Positions 61,985-64,000 of a stretch of 64,000 nt of DNA are shown piece after piece. The DNA is taken from positions 48,515 to 112,514 of the forward strand of contig JAKOGI010002400.1 of the NCBI GenBank assembly GCA_029747015.1, in the 5' to 3' direction. Origin of the DNA: Carnegiea gigantea. Taxonomy: Eukaryota > Streptophyta > Magnoliopsida > Caryophyllales > Cactaceae. Numbering within the stretch: position 1 is the stretch's first letter; each line of letters begins with the position of its first letter. The translations under genes and the position numbers were made by a program. A model generated the notes under the pieces. It did not search any database. It was not told where the DNA came from and saw only the letters and a program-made list of their open reading frames with translations.

Positions 61985-62766
61985 TGATGTATGTAGCCTA
62001 GGGGATGCCAAGAATGAAGATAAAAGATGGGAAAGATAGAAAACCAAACCAAGCAAAAACAAGTAGCTCTAATCAGTTTTGGAAGATAGAATGCAACCCT
62101 CTTGTCTAGGATAAGCCAATGGCGCCACCTAGAAGAGAAGTTGGGCTATTCCTCCTTCACTTATGGATACAGAATTAAATCACCACCATAAGCCAGAAGA
62201 GGAACCTAGAAGAACACCACTTGAACTAGCCAATTCAAGCTAAAGCAACTAGGAATTTCAAAGAGAGAGTAAACACTCACTTTCTTTTGTATTTCAAATT
62301 CAAGCTTCCTTCTTACATTCCTAAAGGCCCCTTATATAGGAGGGAGCCTCAAAATTCAGATTGAAGGGTTACAAGCCAAGCCAATTCGGACCAAGACAAA
62401 AGAGGAAGCACAAAAGGCAAGAAAAGTACAAAAGGTGATGTTGACAGTTGCTGGCAGCTTTCCAGTTTTGCAGGGTCTACTTTCAGCAGCCATATCTCCC
62501 TTTCTACTTACCCAAATTGGCTCCAACATACCTTAATAGAAAGCGTAGAAAGTGTTCTTTCATATGACTACTTTTGGAGCTCAGTTGGTGCAGCCGTTCA
62601 GGAGTTATGAGCAGAACAAGTGAGATGGTGCAGTCTGACTTCCGAAAAGCACCTTTAGAACTTTCCTCTCTTTTAGCCTCCTTGGGGCACGTTTGACTCT
62701 GGTTTCTTTTCCCACCCTTTTAGCCAACAAAAAGGGATCTAGGTTTCAAAATTCCAGGTTGTTAGG
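61985..62766 (-). mobile_element. Partial LTR of family Y, truncating element C
   Basis: Begins TGATGTATGTAGCC exactly where element C stops. Its middle ('gaacctagaagaacaccact', 'caactaggaatttc') resembles the LTR at 62767, but most of the rest differs, so it is a related, distinct family. It stops without a terminal CA at 62766 where the next LTR begins. The remainder may lie beyond the right edge, if the following element inserted into it. Confidence 0.7.
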
Positions 62767-63908
62767 TGATGTATATGTGGGTGGAAAGTGATCCAAATCA
62801 AACTCAAATCAAACTTAAGCAAAATGAAAAGAGAGAAAGATGGGGAAGATGAAGAATATCACCAAACAGGATAGAGATGGATAGTGCAAGACTTTGAGTA
62901 TGAGATAATCCTTCCGGAGCCACTCACACCTTGGGCTTGGGCTAATGCCCTTCACTCTTCTGAGGAATCACTCCAAAGAAAAGAAGGAGAACCTAGAACA
63001 CCACTTGAATTAGCCAAATTCAAGATATAGAACTAGGAATTTTTGGGACACAAATGAGAATCACTCTCGAAGGTGCTTGAATTACTCTTGAAAATGCCTT
63101 AGAAATCTGATCTACAATGCTCACACGCCCCCCATTTATATAGGCTCAGCAAAAGATAACAAAAGGACTCAAATAACTCCTAACAATTAAAACTAGTAAA
63201 ATGAAAAGACTAAGATAAATGGAAAGACACATCATAAAAAGGGTGGGGGAGGTTACAAGGAATATTCTAGGATTTCTTAGCTGATTACACCAATCTAGAA
63301 GGCTCCAAAAACGTGCACAATGTCAGCCACACAATCACATGTAACCGAAGACTCTTCATAATCCCAGAATTATTCTGTGCAGCTGTCTCAACTTCAACAG
63401 AGCATAACTTCCAGAATACTAGGCCAAATCACGCTTTCTTGGGCTTGATAGAAAGCCCTGGAAGTCTAGTTTTCAGAATGGGCTCATTTGCTCAATGTGG
63501 ATAAGCGGTTTAAAAGTTATGGCCCAAACAATGCACCTATCTCAGACTGGACTGGATCAGCATAACGTATCTTTGAGTGATATTTTCCCAATCAAATGAT
63601 GTCCAAATTAAACAAACTTGGGCTTATTTGAAATATGAAATCTTAAGCTTCAAAAGCACATGGGCCCTCAAGTTGTGGGTCCACTTGAGCTTGTCCAAAA
63701 GTGGTCACAAAAATCGGGTTCCGCAGGGATGAATTCGGCACCAAATTTCTAGCAAAGCTTAACCTCTTTTGACCTCTCCATAGTGTCGCGAGTCTTTGAA
63801 CTCACTTAAGAAGACCAAATAAGCACACTTCCAAGCATGATCTTCTTTGACCCTTTTCTTCTTTGAAATTGGACTTGAATAAAATGATGCATATGGAAAT
63901 ATGCATCA
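62767..63908 (-). repeat. Family X LTR (3' LTR of an element leaving the window)
   Basis: 1142 bp, begins TGATGTATATGTGG and ends AATATGCATCA, perfect terminal pair TGATG/CATCA. Directly right of it, the - strand reads a purine-rich CAACCCGGGGAGTA, preceded by sequence typical of the very end of plant Ty3/gypsy pol. It is therefore the 3' LTR of a - strand element whose interior continues to the right. Confidence 0.88.
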
Positions 63909-64000
63909 TACTCCCCGGGTTGTTTTGAGTTTGTCCTCAAACTCAAAGGATTGGCAAGCTTCTCATGAAGGGGGTCGCGCTTACAATATGGGAGCTTTTG
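63909..64000 (-). mobile_element. 3' end of internal region, family X gypsy element
   Basis: Only 92 bp are visible: polypurine tract and the 'gagtttgaggacaaactc' stretch that usually ends plant Ty3/gypsy pol. Too short to assign a domain. Confidence 0.7.

Overview
The window looks like repeat-rich plant nuclear DNA, probably from a flowering plant. It has dense LTR retrotransposons primed by initiator tRNA-Met, a broken caulimovirus-like (pararetroviral) insertion, a hAT-like MITE, a plant-type LINE and very long (AT)n microsatellites. I cannot name the species. I see no intact host protein gene, tRNA, rRNA or CRISPR. Almost everything that can be recognised is mobile-element sequence in different states of decay.

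Layout, left to right. 1-770: (AT)n microsatellite. 943-1921: an old LTR related to the gypsy LTRs further right. 2911-3540: a broken tryptophan-rich retroelement reading frame. 3569-3820 and 14736-16185: one AT microsatellite split by a 10.9-kb element at 3821-14735. That element has two LTRs of about 4 kb, a tRNA-Met primer site, a polypurine tract and a 2.8-kb interior without genes. This is the structure of a LARD (large retrotransposon derivative).

16780-20010: endogenous pararetrovirus remnant on the + strand (reverse transcriptase, RNase H, a long C-terminal region of unknown function, then a promoter/polyadenylation region). It carries many in-frame stops. Its promoter region recurs at 28845-29610. 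20670-21204: hAT-like MITE with an 8-bp target duplication. 22348-28054: degenerate Ty1/copia element on the - strand, interrupted by a roughly 740-bp insertion with a hAT-like terminus. 30010-30930: possible decayed F-box/LRR-like exons. 32029-33730: 5'-truncated LINE on the - strand. 33980-36552: probable solo LTR built like the LARD LTRs. 36553-42400: about 6 kb where I recognise only a microsatellite. 42430-43594: degenerate tandem repeat of about 110 bp.

43595-63908: nested Ty3/gypsy cluster, all on the - strand. Three LTRs of 1191-1192 bp alternate with three internal regions (A, B, C), so neighbouring copies share an LTR. A is the best preserved. B is mosaic and carries several lesions. 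C is interrupted by a partial LTR of a second family (57306-58335) and cut off at 61985 by a third LTR, which is itself cut at 62767 by another copy of the second-family LTR. That last element continues past the right edge.

The elements do not form a host pathway. The LARD and the MITE have no enzymes of their own and would have depended on proteins from related autonomous elements. No autonomous source in this window looks intact, because every gag-pol reading frame is broken at least twice.
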